From an uncultured Schlesneria sp. (GTDB taxonomy: Bacteria > Planctomycetota > Planctomycetia > Planctomycetales > Planctomycetaceae): a stretch of DNA of 64,000 nucleotides. Below, one piece after another: positions 40,120 to 49,379 of this stretch (the first letter of the stretch is position 1; the number at the start of each line of letters is the position of its first letter). Below the pieces are notes generated by a model. It did no database searches. It saw only the letters and a program-made list of their open reading frames with translations, and was not told the DNA's origin. The stretch is taken from contig CAILLA010000170.1 of the NCBI GenBank assembly GCA_903834925.1, positions 1 to 64,000 of the forward strand. The letters run 5' to 3'. Made by a program: the position numbers and the translations under genes.

Positions 40120-40863
40120 TCAGTCGTTTCGTCGAGCGGACCACGATTCACAATCGTAACGAACATTGATCAGGTCGAGCGAAAGCTGCCCGAGGTGTTC
40201 CGAGAGTTCATCAAAAAATGCTGCAAACCGAATCGGTCCAGCGATCGTATTCAGTCGGTTGTGACTTTTCCAAAGCTGTAGAAACCGTTCGCGGGACATG
40301 GGAATTGTGTGACTAACGGTCAGCTCATTTACGAAAGTAAAGTCGCCGGTTGATTCCAAAATCTTTTTCCAAGGGCGATTGCGATAGGCTTCATCGAATT
40401 CTGGAACATGTCGCCTGATCGCTGCCTCGGTCCAGTTCACGATGTCATTTTCGGCTTTGGCTCGATTATTCCACAAGACTGTGAAGAGGCAGCCTGGCTG
40501 TAAGATTCGACGAATTTCCGGCAGTGCTCGCAAAGGATCGGCCCAGTGAAACGCCTGGGCCGCAATCGCCCATCGCTGAGAACCAGTTTTCAATAAACTT
40601 TGGTCGAACGTCGAGTTCAACCAGCGAGCCTCGGGAACATTGTTTTGATTGCGCATGGATTCATTTGGTTCGATTGCCGAAACCGTAAATCCCCGGTCGA
40701 TCAGCATGCGAGTCAAGATCCCCGTCCCGGCACCGAAGTCTGCCACTGCATCGCCTGGCACGAGGCCAGCAGCGGCGACAAGGGTATCGATCAGTTCATC
40801 AGGATAGGCAGGACGAGATCTTCGATATGCATCGGCTTGTTGAGTGAAATCACCTAATTTCAC
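40120..40863 (-). CDS. Class I SAM-dependent methyltransferase
   Basis: AVADFGAGTGILTRMLIDRGFTVSAIEPNESM; AIAAQAFHWADPLRALPEIRRILQPGC. Confidence 0.92.
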   Translation of the reverse strand: MKLGDFTQQADAYRRSRPAYPDELIDTLVAAAGLVPGDAVADFGAGTGILTRMLIDRGFTVSAIEPNESMRNQNNVPEARWLNSTFDQSLLKTGSQRWAIAAQAFHWADPLRALPEIRRILQPGCLFTVLWNNRAKAENDIVNWTEAAIRRHVPEFDEAYRNRPWKKILESTGDFTFVNELTVSHTIPMSRERFLQLWKSHNRLNTIAGPIRFAAFFDELSEHLGQLSLDLINVRYDCESWSARRND

Positions 40864-41111
40864 GTTGTCGATCCTCGAAATAGACGGCTTTCAAAATGTC
40901 CTAACTTGGGATTCTCTCGTCACCTGAATGATGAACGCAAGCCATAAGCTGGTCATGACCGGATAAAAGCATTATCAACTCCTCTACGCCCTCGTTTCCG
41001 AGTTACAACACTTCGCTACAGTCCGTTGACTTGACGAAAAGTTTGCCATGCTACGCCGGAATCGTTAGCCTGATCCTGTCGAATGTTTGACGAACTCAAA
41101 GGAAAAACGCC

Positions 41112-43148
41112 GTGAGATCTGCGACAGGTTGCAATCTTGGTCAACAAATTCAGTGCCTGATGCCAGGTTGTCTTCAACCGGAACTGGATTCACGAGGCCG
41201 ATTCCCCGCACCAGTTCACTTGATTATCATGATGATCTTCGGCGGCCTGATGCTGTTCGCGACGAGTTCCGATTCAGCGCTTTTTGCCGATCAAACACAG
41301 CCACAAAAGAACGCTGATGCCGAACAGCCAAAGAATGATGGCGGAAAACAGATCGATTCACAGAGGTACATCGCACAACTGACGCCGGAACTTCGCGTTG
41401 AATTAATCGCCGTGACGACGCCGGAATTTACCGTAGACGCTGATGATTCCAAGCCGGGGGATGCCGCTCAGCACCGGTGGTGGCGGCCAGACGGCACGCC
41501 TTTGGCAGAAGCTCCTGCGGCACCAACCGGAAAGAAAGTCTCGCTACGCGCGACACGTGGCAGCGAACTGATTCGCGAGTTTCTCATTCGCATAGAAGGA
41601 CTCGATCATCCTCATTCTCTTTGGGGAATGGTGGTTCATGGTGGCATGGGGTTTACCGATGAGGGAAATGATTCCACGCAAGGGGCCGTGGTTGTCAGGC
41701 TCACTGATAAGGGATCGATTGAGGCGTTGAGCACAAACTTGGTCATCGGATTGGCCCATGAGGATTGGGGACCAATTCAGAAGATGACTCCTGATGCCAA
41801 ACTCATCGACCCGGTCAATCCGCCGGAAGGTTATCGAATCTTGTATGACGAATTTCGACCACGCCGCCACGACGATGGCGATCAACGCGCAGGCTTCTCG
41901 TTCAACACGCTTTCCATTTTTTGGGGACCGATCATTGATTATCGGATGGAAGGAATCGATTTAGGTGGAGTATCTCATCCCTTCAAGGCTGCCCCGCCGC
42001 GAGACGATTCCATGGCCAAGGCTCAGGTCCCACTGAAGCGAGTTGCACGTGTCGAATACAAGCTACGATCTTTTCGACATAAGGTGACGTTTCGGAACAT
42101 CTCGCTCGCATCCAGCCACAATACCGTTGTTGACATTGAAACGGACACTCTTGATGAGAACATGCGAGCATGGCCAAGCAAACCAGCCGAGCCGAAGCAC
42201 ACGGAAAATGAACGAAGATTCAACGACGTCCGTGTCGTTCAAGCTCAAGATTCCCTGACCGAGATCAATTGTGTTGACTTACCGATTCGCGAAACGCTGG
42301 AGTATCTCGGGGAGTTTCATAACATCACGATTGAACTCGATGCGACCGCAATAGAATTCCGTGAGAATCTCGATTCTCACGGGGTAACACTCAAATTGAA
42401 GAACCGGTCCCTGCGAGACGCTATGATGCTGATTCTCTATCCATTAAATCTGAGTTACCTTGTTCAGGATGGCAAACTCGTCATCGCAACTCCCCATGAG
42501 GTTCGGCGCCGAGGTGCCGATCTACCGCTTGACTTCAACAAAGTCCTGGCAAAGTTGTCCGCGTATCCAATGGTTGATTGGGAAGCGATTCTTCGGGGCG
42601 AGATTGACGATGCGGACGCCGAAACGATCTCGAATCTCGAAACAGCACTCCTCGACAATGATCCGGTCGTTCAACTTCAAGCGGCAACCGCTGCTTGCTG
42701 TGTCGCCAAGTCGGCCAAATCCTCAGTCCCCCACTTGAAGAAGTTAACGATCGTCAACGATTGGCGAGTTCGCGAAGCGGCATATAAGGCGCTGGCCGCC
42801 ATCGGAAGCGATGACTTGAGTACACTTTCGCTGCTCGTCGATGCATGGCCAAAGGATGAGGTTGTTCAATACGGCTTTGTAGAGTTCATCCGGGAATTCG
42901 ATGAACGAGCGGCTGTGGAATTGGCAAAGTATTATCCCTCCGGTTCGCCAGAGTTCCGACTGGCGCTACTCCGCAGCGTTAGAGGTCGTGCCAAGTTAGC
43001 CGAAAAACTGGTCCTGCTTGGCTTGGCCGATGCCGATGAGCGAATGCGCAAATTCAGCCTTTTTTTGTCTACAGAACTCGAAAATTCGTCGGACGCCGTT
43101 GCGGAAGCGCTTCGGAACTATTCCAAGAATCCAGAAACGAATAAGTGA
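41112..43148 (+). CDS. Hypothetical protein with STN-like segment and HEAT-like repeats
   Basis: ITIELDATAIEFRENLDSHGVTLKLKNRSLRDAMMLILYPLNLSYLVQDGKLVIAT (STN-like); C-terminal alpha-helical repeats. Confidence 0.75.
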   Translation: MRSATGCNLGQQIQCLMPGCLQPELDSRGRFPAPVHLIIMMIFGGLMLFATSSDSALFADQTQPQKNADAEQPKNDGGKQIDSQRYIAQLTPELRVELIAVTTPEFTVDADDSKPGDAAQHRWWRPDGTPLAEAPAAPTGKKVSLRATRGSELIREFLIRIEGLDHPHSLWGMVVHGGMGFTDEGNDSTQGAVVVRLTDKGSIEALSTNLVIGLAHEDWGPIQKMTPDAKLIDPVNPPEGYRILYDEFRPRRHDDGDQRAGFSFNTLSIFWGPIIDYRMEGIDLGGVSHPFKAAPPRDDSMAKAQVPLKRVARVEYKLRSFRHKVTFRNISLASSHNTVVDIETDTLDENMRAWPSKPAEPKHTENERRFNDVRVVQAQDSLTEINCVDLPIRETLEYLGEFHNITIELDATAIEFRENLDSHGVTLKLKNRSLRDAMMLILYPLNLSYLVQDGKLVIATPHEVRRRGADLPLDFNKVLAKLSAYPMVDWEAILRGEIDDADAETISNLETALLDNDPVVQLQAATAACCVAKSAKSSVPHLKKLTIVNDWRVREAAYKALAAIGSDDLSTLSLLVDAWPKDEVVQYGFVEFIREFDERAAVELAKYYPSGSPEFRLALLRSVRGRAKLAEKLVLLGLADADERMRKFSLFLSTELENSSDAVAEALRNYSKNPETNK

Positions 43149-43267
43149 GTGTGTACCGATCAAATAAAGAATCCGAGGACGGGCCGAAGCGGCAGAAAGT
43201 AGTCATGAGAGAGTAGTGAGTAGAGAATGCTGCAAGAGTCCGAGGGCTGACGCACCTCGGCTCGCAT

Positions 43268-43403
43268 CGGTCAACGTGCGAACGATATCCCTGTTCTGAT
43301 CCTGTTGTCCGACGCGCGTGAACCGGCTTTGCTGTTCGACTACTCGCGGTCAACACGCGAATGATATTCCTATTTTGAACCCTTCATCTGACGCGCATCA
43401 AGA
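43268..43403. repeat. Degenerate direct repeat, two ~55-bp units 79 bp apart
   Basis: CGGTCAACGTGCGAACGATATCCCTGTTCTGATCC...GACGCGCGT versus CGGTCAACACGCGAATGATATTCCTATTTTGAACC...GACGCGCAT. Confidence 0.65.
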
Positions 43404-43404
43404 A

Positions 43405-44442
43405 CTAGGCTAACCCTCGGCGTTTTAGTTCGGCGACGACTGCTTGGACGATGGTGGAAACTTCTTGCGGCTTGCTTGATCCGCCGATTCCGGTTGGACA
43501 GCCGCTAATCGGTTCGTCGGTGAAACCGTGCTGCGAGAGCATGCATTGCAGTTTGTTGGCCAGTTTTGCCAGGTCCGTTTGTTGATCGTCGGAAAGTGGT
43601 TGTCGGCCGACTCCTGTGTCGAAACCACGAAGACGGACTGCCGTTCGGAAGCCGTCGGGAAACTCGGCGGATAAAAGCATCGCGTCGAAGAGAGTGACGA
43701 TGTCGTATTGCAGCGATCGTGCTTCATCGATTCGATAAGCAACCGTCAAATCGTAAAGCTTTCGTGTCAATTCGGGGACGACGCCCGAGCTGGCGTTTGT
43801 TCCGCCGTCGCAACCGATCAACAGCATCGGCATCAATGCGGCATCCCAACCGGTTAGAAAGCTGAAGTCTGGTCGCGATGGACGAACTGCCTGAATCATG
43901 CGGATCATGTTCGGGATGTCCCCCGACGAATCTTTGATTCCGACTACTTTCGGACATTCTTCTGCCAGGCGCTTGACGGTCGGAACATCGATCGGGCTGG
44001 CGAACATCGGGATGTTGTACAGCGTCACGTCGATCGGAGTGTTGTCGGCGATCTCTTTGAAGTAGGCGTAAACCGCTCGCGGGCTGAGCTTGTAGTAATA
44101 CGGTGCGACGATGGCGACGGCCGTTGCACCCATCTCATAATATTTTTCGCAAGCGCGCACGGTTTCTTTGACGTTGGCTTCGGCGGCGCCGGCAAGGACT
44201 GGCACCCGGCCTCGAACCTGGTGACAGATGATCTCCATGATCCGAATACGTTCTTCGACTGTGAAGCGGGTAAACTCACCGGTTGAGCCGTTCGGGTACA
44301 GACCATGCACACCCTTGGCGATCAGCCAATCGACATACCGCCGCAGTTCGCTCTCATGGATCTCGCCTTTGGCGTTGAGCGGAACAATATTCGGTGTGTA
44401 GATGCCTTGCAGTTTGCCGCGTGGTGGCATTGGAGAACTCAC
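43405..44442 (-). CDS. Dihydrodipicolinate synthase family protein
   Basis: [53 protein letters not shown]. Confidence 0.93.
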   Translation of the reverse strand: MSSPMPPRGKLQGIYTPNIVPLNAKGEIHESELRRYVDWLIAKGVHGLYPNGSTGEFTRFTVEERIRIMEIICHQVRGRVPVLAGAAEANVKETVRACEKYYEMGATAVAIVAPYYYKLSPRAVYAYFKEIADNTPIDVTLYNIPMFASPIDVPTVKRLAEECPKVVGIKDSSGDIPNMIRMIQAVRPSRPDFSFLTGWDAALMPMLLIGCDGGTNASSGVVPELTRKLYDLTVAYRIDEARSLQYDIVTLFDAMLLSAEFPDGFRTAVRLRGFDTGVGRQPLSDDQQTDLAKLANKLQCMLSQHGFTDEPISGCPTGIGGSSKPQEVSTIVQAVVAELKRRGLA

Positions 44443-44742
44443 AGTTTGTCAATTTGGCTAGTTTTGGAAAAGTTTGTCGTTCGCAGTGAATTTATCGTTT
44501 TCCAGCGCAACGTTCACCTGCGACGCCATCGAATTTTAAGATCGGTCCCACAACAGGCAATTCGCCAGTCGTTTCCAGCGATCGACATCACAATGGATTC
44601 GACACGGACCAACCAAAGCATACAGTCCAAAACTTCAGACCTTCGTGGCAGAAATCGGGTCGGAACCAACATCAGTCCCATGGGTCCTAAGCTACCGATA
44701 AGTCCTATCACCCGCACGATGGAAATTCACAGAAACACGCGG

Positions 44743-45474
44743 CTAAGAAGCCAATGGCCAAACAATTTTCACATTCGTCGGCCCAGAAGGTGCCGACTGG
44801 ATCTCGATCTGACCGGAATGTTGATCAACAATTCGCCAGCACTTTGGCAAACCGAAACCCAAACCGCGACCCGCCTGGCGACCCGAAAAAAATGGATCAA
44901 ATGCGTGTTCCCTTTCATTTTCGGTGAATCCAACGCCTGGGTCTGATACTTCGATAACTGCGTTTCTCGATTCAGCCTTCGCCGAGATCAGGATTTCGCC
45001 TCCGCCAGGCTGCAAGGCCTGAATGCTGTTTCGAAGTAATTCGCTGAAGACAATCGAAAGTTGGGCAGGGTCAGCACGGAGAAGGATGGATTCAGGAACG
45101 CCAACGGAAACCGTCGAGCTACCGTTTTCTAAATCTGTTTTGTGTTTGGCGAGAACCCGGTCAACGATTTCAGCCAAGTTAACATCCTGAAATTCGGGGC
45201 AGGGAGGTCGCCCAAACAGCATCGCATCGCCGATCATGTCACGAATGCGGTAAGCTTGAGTTCCAATCGACATCAACATCTGGCGTCGCTGAGGTTCAGT
45301 CTCATCTTTCAGCAACATTTGAGCACGGCCTATGATTGTGGCCAAGGGGTTATTGATCTCATGTCCCGCGCCAGCCGCAAATTCCGCCAGCGCTTCGAGT
45401 TTGTCACGATCTGGCGAAATAATAAAACTCACGCCGTGGCGTGAGTCAGAGCAACCTTCAGTTATGTCTGGCAT
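44743..45474 (-). CDS. Soluble sensor histidine kinase
   Basis: AEFAAGAGHEINNPLATIIGRAQML H-box; IEVSDPGVGFTENEREHAFDPFFSGRQAGRGLGFGLPKCWRIV. Confidence 0.93.
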   Translation of the reverse strand: MPDITEGCSDSRHGVSFIISPDRDKLEALAEFAAGAGHEINNPLATIIGRAQMLLKDETEPQRRQMLMSIGTQAYRIRDMIGDAMLFGRPPCPEFQDVNLAEIVDRVLAKHKTDLENGSSTVSVGVPESILLRADPAQLSIVFSELLRNSIQALQPGGGEILISAKAESRNAVIEVSDPGVGFTENEREHAFDPFFSGRQAGRGLGFGLPKCWRIVDQHSGQIEIQSAPSGPTNVKIVWPLAS

Positions 45475-45478
45475 ATTT

Positions 45479-45640
45479 CAATGCCTCATTCCACGTCCCG
45501 ACCACCAAAAACCCACCTGACCCGCAGCTTTTGACATTGAAGGATGCCCCATTCTCCGTCGCGAGCACGAAAACCCACGTTGCCCGCGGCGTTTGACAAT
45601 GAACAATGCCTCGTTCTCCGTCGCGAGCACGAAACCTAGG
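45479..45640. repeat. ~62-63 bp tandem repeat, about 2.5 copies, between response regulator and histidine kinase genes
   Basis: Units starting at 45479, 45542 and 45604: (CA/GG)ATGCC(T/C)C(A/G)TTC...CGAAAACCCAC...CCCGC.G..TTTGACA.TGAA. Confidence 0.8.
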
Positions 45641-46214
45641 ATTGGACGGGTTCGACGTCTAGTAGTTTGCACATGCGTTCGACTAGCGATTCGATTTCGA
45701 AGGGCTTTTGCATGAAATCGTTGGCACCTGAAGCTTTCAGATCCGCGATCTTGTCTTGTTCGACCATACCGCTGATGCAGATGATCTGTGTGCCATCAAG
45801 TGCGGAATCCATCCGGACTCGCTGACAGACTTCTTTACCATTGATATCCGGTAACATGACGTCGAGTACGATGATGTCAGGTCGGTATTCTTTGACCATC
45901 ATTCCGGCGTCGAAACCGTTGTTTGCGACTCGGACTTCGAATCGGCCATCGGCTTCGAGAGCGTCTCGGATCAATTCGACCAGTTCTTCGTCATCGTCGA
46001 CGATCAATGCCTTACGGCGACCACTTTCGAGTGCGTCCGTGGGAATGCCGTTTTCTTTCATGAACCGATAGAGGATGTCTCGCGGAATCCGACGGAACCG
46101 AGAACCCGGTACGCGAAATCCACGAAGCTGCCCCGAGTCAAAGCAACGGATGATCGTTTGCTGACTGACTTTGCAGATCTTGGCGGCTTCGCCTGTAGTA
46201 AAGACCGTTTTCAT
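45636..46214 (-). CDS. Response regulator with N-terminal excisionase/MerR-like HTH
   Basis: FTTGEAAKICKVSQQTIIRCFDSGQLRGFRVPGSRFRRIPRDIL; REC domain KALIVDDDEELVELI...PDIIVLDVMLPDINGKEV...ANDFMQKPF. Confidence 0.93.
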   Translation of the reverse strand: MKTVFTTGEAAKICKVSQQTIIRCFDSGQLRGFRVPGSRFRRIPRDILYRFMKENGIPTDALESGRRKALIVDDDEELVELIRDALEADGRFEVRVANNGFDAGMMVKEYRPDIIVLDVMLPDINGKEVCQRVRMDSALDGTQIICISGMVEQDKIADLKASGANDFMQKPFEIESLVERMCKLLDVEPVQS

Positions 46215-46535
46215 ACGACAGCTCCTCCATCCTTTGCAGGGGCCCACCCGCGGAATCCTCCACGGGCTGAAAGACGATCCCGCAGTCTTGCGACATCATT
46301 CTTTCACAGTTTGTCGAACTTGAAGGGAGCGAATTTGCAATCCATAAACTCGCCAGATCACCATCCACTATGCCGAGACTTCGTCAACCACGGCAACGGT
46401 CGATAGTGCGGAACCTTCCGAATCTTCCGTGCGTACCGATTGTAACCATTCTGACAAATCGGTCAACGTTCGTTTGCCTGTTTATAACACCAGGTAGGAA
46501 AACTCGACCAAGATTACCCAATGGCTCAGGGCGCA

Positions 46536-48398
46536 TCAAATGTCGCTGGCAAGACGATCAGGCTCTTTTAAATAGAGCAGGAGGATTGTCAGGTCAGCGG
46601 GGGTAATTCCGCTGATCCGACTGGCTTGCCCCAGATCTGAAGGGCGAACCTTTGACAGTTTTTCCTTCGCTTCGCGACGTAACTGTGCGACCGCCTGGAA
46701 GTTAAACGTTTCCGGAATACGCACAAATTGGATTTTATGTTGCCGTTCGATATCTGCCGTCTGGCGTCGAATATACCCGGCATACTTGGTCTCGATCTCG
46801 ACCTGTTGCTTTGCAAGGCCACCAATCGTCAACGAAGCGAGTTCTGAGGACATCCCTTCCAGTTCGGTCCAGGTAATTTCCGGTCGACGGAGCCATTCTT
46901 CAAACGTGGAACCCTGGTGTCGCAATTGTTCAATCATTTCTGCCGCGCGTGCGATGTCCAATTCGTGTTTTTCGAACCGGCCCCAGCGGTCGTCACCCAC
47001 TAGACCAATACGGTGGCCAACCGGAGTCAAGCGACGATCGGCATTATCCTGTCGCAAAAGCAACCGGTACTCAGATCTCGATGTGAACATTCGATACGGC
47101 TCATCAACCCCCTTGGTAACAAGGTCATCGATCAACACTCCCAAATATCCTTGGCTGCGGTCGATGACTAAAGGGGTCTGGCTCGCCAATTTCAAAGCGG
47201 CGTTAATCCCGGCCAACAGTCCTTGGCCTGCGGCTTCTTCATAGCCCGTTGTCCCGTTGATCTGACCGGCAAAGTATAGGCCCTCAACACGCTTCGTTTC
47301 CAGCGACGTTTTTAGCTGTGTCGGTGGGGCGAAGTCGTATTCGACCGCGTAGCCATACCGCATGATTTCAGCTCGTTCCAGTCCCTTGATCGAACGGACC
47401 AGTTCATCTTGAACATCCCGGGGGAGACTGGTTGAGATTCCGTTGCAATAAAACTCCCATGTATTTCGACCTTCCGGTTCAAGAAAAATGTGATGAGACG
47501 ACTTATCTGCGAATCGAACGACCTTATCCTCAATCGAAGGGCAGTATCTCGGTCCGGTCGATTGAATCTGGCCGCTGTACATGGGTGCCCTGTGGAGATT
47601 TGCACGAATCAATTCATGAACGTGATCGTTCGTCTCTGTCAGCCAGCAGGGCATTTGAGGCTGCGAAAGTCGATCGGTGAGAAACGAAAACGGTTGTGGA
47701 TCGGGGTCACCCGGCTGTTCGGCGCAGGCCGAAAAGTCTATTGTCCGTCCGTTGAGACGACATGGTGTACCGGTCTTAAATCGTTGTAACTCAAAACCAA
47801 GTCGTCTGAGGCAATCCGACAATGTTCCGGTGGTTCCGTCGCCCGCTCGACCTCCTGCCGTCTGAGCCTCGCCGGTATGCATGATCGCCTGAAGGAATGT
47901 TCCGGTGGTAATCACGACAGCGCGACAGCGATAGACCCCTGCACCACGCACGCGAACTCCGGAAACGCGATTCAAAGGGTTCTCGCTCGACGAACGGTCA
48001 CCTTCGACCAGGATTTCCTCGACCAGTTCTTGGCGTAACGTCAGACCCGGCTGAGATTCAATCCGGTATTTCATCTCGAACTGATAGGCTTTTTTATCAG
48101 CTTGGGCGCGGGGGCTGTGCATTGCCGCTCCTTTGCTTCGATTGAGCATGCGAAACTGAATGCCCGTTGCATCAATGACTCGGCCCATTTCGCCGCCAAG
48201 CGCATCAATTTCGCGAACAATCTGCCCCTTGGCGACTCCGCCGATCGCAGGGTTACAGCTCATTTGCCCCACGCTGTCGCAGTTCATTGTCAGCAGGACC
48301 GTTTTTGCGCCAAGTCGTGCCGAGGCCAACGCGGCTTCGCAGCCTGCGTGTCCCGCGCCAATGACGGCCACATCGAAATCATAAAAGCTTGTCTTCAT
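46536..48398 (-). CDS. mnmG: tRNA uridine-5-carboxymethylaminomethyl modification enzyme MnmG/GidA
   Basis: [58 protein letters not shown]; full length. Confidence 0.97.
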   Translation of the reverse strand: MKTSFYDFDVAVIGAGHAGCEAALASARLGAKTVLLTMNCDSVGQMSCNPAIGGVAKGQIVREIDALGGEMGRVIDATGIQFRMLNRSKGAAMHSPRAQADKKAYQFEMKYRIESQPGLTLRQELVEEILVEGDRSSSENPLNRVSGVRVRGAGVYRCRAVVITTGTFLQAIMHTGEAQTAGGRAGDGTTGTLSDCLRRLGFELQRFKTGTPCRLNGRTIDFSACAEQPGDPDPQPFSFLTDRLSQPQMPCWLTETNDHVHELIRANLHRAPMYSGQIQSTGPRYCPSIEDKVVRFADKSSHHIFLEPEGRNTWEFYCNGISTSLPRDVQDELVRSIKGLERAEIMRYGYAVEYDFAPPTQLKTSLETKRVEGLYFAGQINGTTGYEEAAGQGLLAGINAALKLASQTPLVIDRSQGYLGVLIDDLVTKGVDEPYRMFTSRSEYRLLLRQDNADRRLTPVGHRIGLVGDDRWGRFEKHELDIARAAEMIEQLRHQGSTFEEWLRRPEITWTELEGMSSELASLTIGGLAKQQVEIETKYAGYIRRQTADIERQHKIQFVRIPETFNFQAVAQLRREAKEKLSKVRPSDLGQASRISGITPADLTILLLYLKEPDRLASDI

Positions 48399-48572
48399 TG
48401 CAGTAAGTTACCAGATCTTTGGCGGGACTTCAGCCTTCGAGATCGTTTTAAGACGAGCTAGCCGACGCGGCTGAAACGAGGTAAATTATTTGCAGATGGA
48501 AATTGCCGAGTTTCCATTACCTCACTTCATCTCGGTTCCCCCTCTCGATCATCATTTAAGAAGGATCGAATC

Positions 48573-49079
48573 ATGTCATTACGGTCAAACGAACGTCAAC
48601 TCGTCTGGTTATTGTTCGGAGTCATTGGCGGACTTTGTCTTGCCTATTTCTGGCCGCATGAGCATGTCCAGGCAAGTGCGACCGACCGCGATGCGAAATT
48701 CGCAATCTGTACAGTTGAAGTCGGGCCTGGGAGTCCAGACGCGGTGTTTGTCCTCGACTTTTTGACAGGTCGGCTTCAAGGAGGCTTGCTCAACCCGCAA
48801 GCTCAAGCATTTACGAATTTCTGGTTCGCCAACGTCGCCCAGGATTTCAAGGTCGGCAAGAATGGAAAGTACACCATGATTCCAGGGAGCGGATTCTTAA
48901 ATGCTCCGGCAGGAGCAGGCGGCGGTGGTCAGGCGATTGCGACAGGCGTGATCTACATCGCAGAATCCTCTACTGGAATGGTCGGCTGCTATCGGTTCAG
49001 CTATGTAAATGCCCCTCAGCCATTGCCACCAACACCATTGCAGCCAGTGGATGTTTTCCCATTCCGCGAAGGTAAGTAA
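48573..49079 (+). CDS. Small conserved hypothetical protein with N-terminal TM segment
   Basis: MSLRSNERQLVWLLFGVIGGLCLAYFWP; compact ORF with RBS-like GAAGGA upstream. Confidence 0.75.
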   Translation: MSLRSNERQLVWLLFGVIGGLCLAYFWPHEHVQASATDRDAKFAICTVEVGPGSPDAVFVLDFLTGRLQGGLLNPQAQAFTNFWFANVAQDFKVGKNGKYTMIPGSGFLNAPAGAGGGGQAIATGVIYIAESSTGMVGCYRFSYVNAPQPLPPTPLQPVDVFPFREGK

Positions 49080-49086
49080 ATCCGTG

Positions 49087-49120
49087 TCCACTGGATCGGA
49101 GAAGACTCCGATCCAGTGGA
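49087..49120. repeat. GAAGAC-loop CACTG hairpin, copy 3 (14-bp perfect stem)
   Basis: TCCACTGGATCGGA-GAAGAC-TCCGATCCAGTGGA, 7 nt after the stop codon at 49079. Confidence 0.88.
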
Positions 49121-49335
49121 GATCGTGTTGGCCTCTAACGGAATCGCATGTCATCGTCTAACCGCGCCTCGAGCAGAAGCGAGTCAACCGGTCGCCATGA
49201 CAAGCCCGAGGTGTCATCGCTCGTTTGAACATTACGATTGCCGTTTCCCGCCGATGACCAACTGTCCGGAACGACGCGCAGCGACGCTCGATGAGATCGG
49301 ACTGAACGTCGATCCGCCTGCACCTCTGGATTTGA

Positions 49336-49379
49336 AAATTCAATCGGGTCGCTGGTCTTCCAGCGACCCGATTGAATTT
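49336..49379 (-). terminator. Long perfect hairpin at the 3' end of the M56/WD40 gene
   Basis: AAATTCAATCGGGTCGCTGG-TCTT-CCAGCGACCCGATTGAATTT (20-bp stem); right arm touches the stop codon at 49379. Confidence 0.75.

Noticed and set aside
44305-44946. 213-aa plus-strand ORF
   Set aside because: Overlaps the start of the DHDPS-family gene and the end of the histidine kinase on the opposite strand; no motifs.
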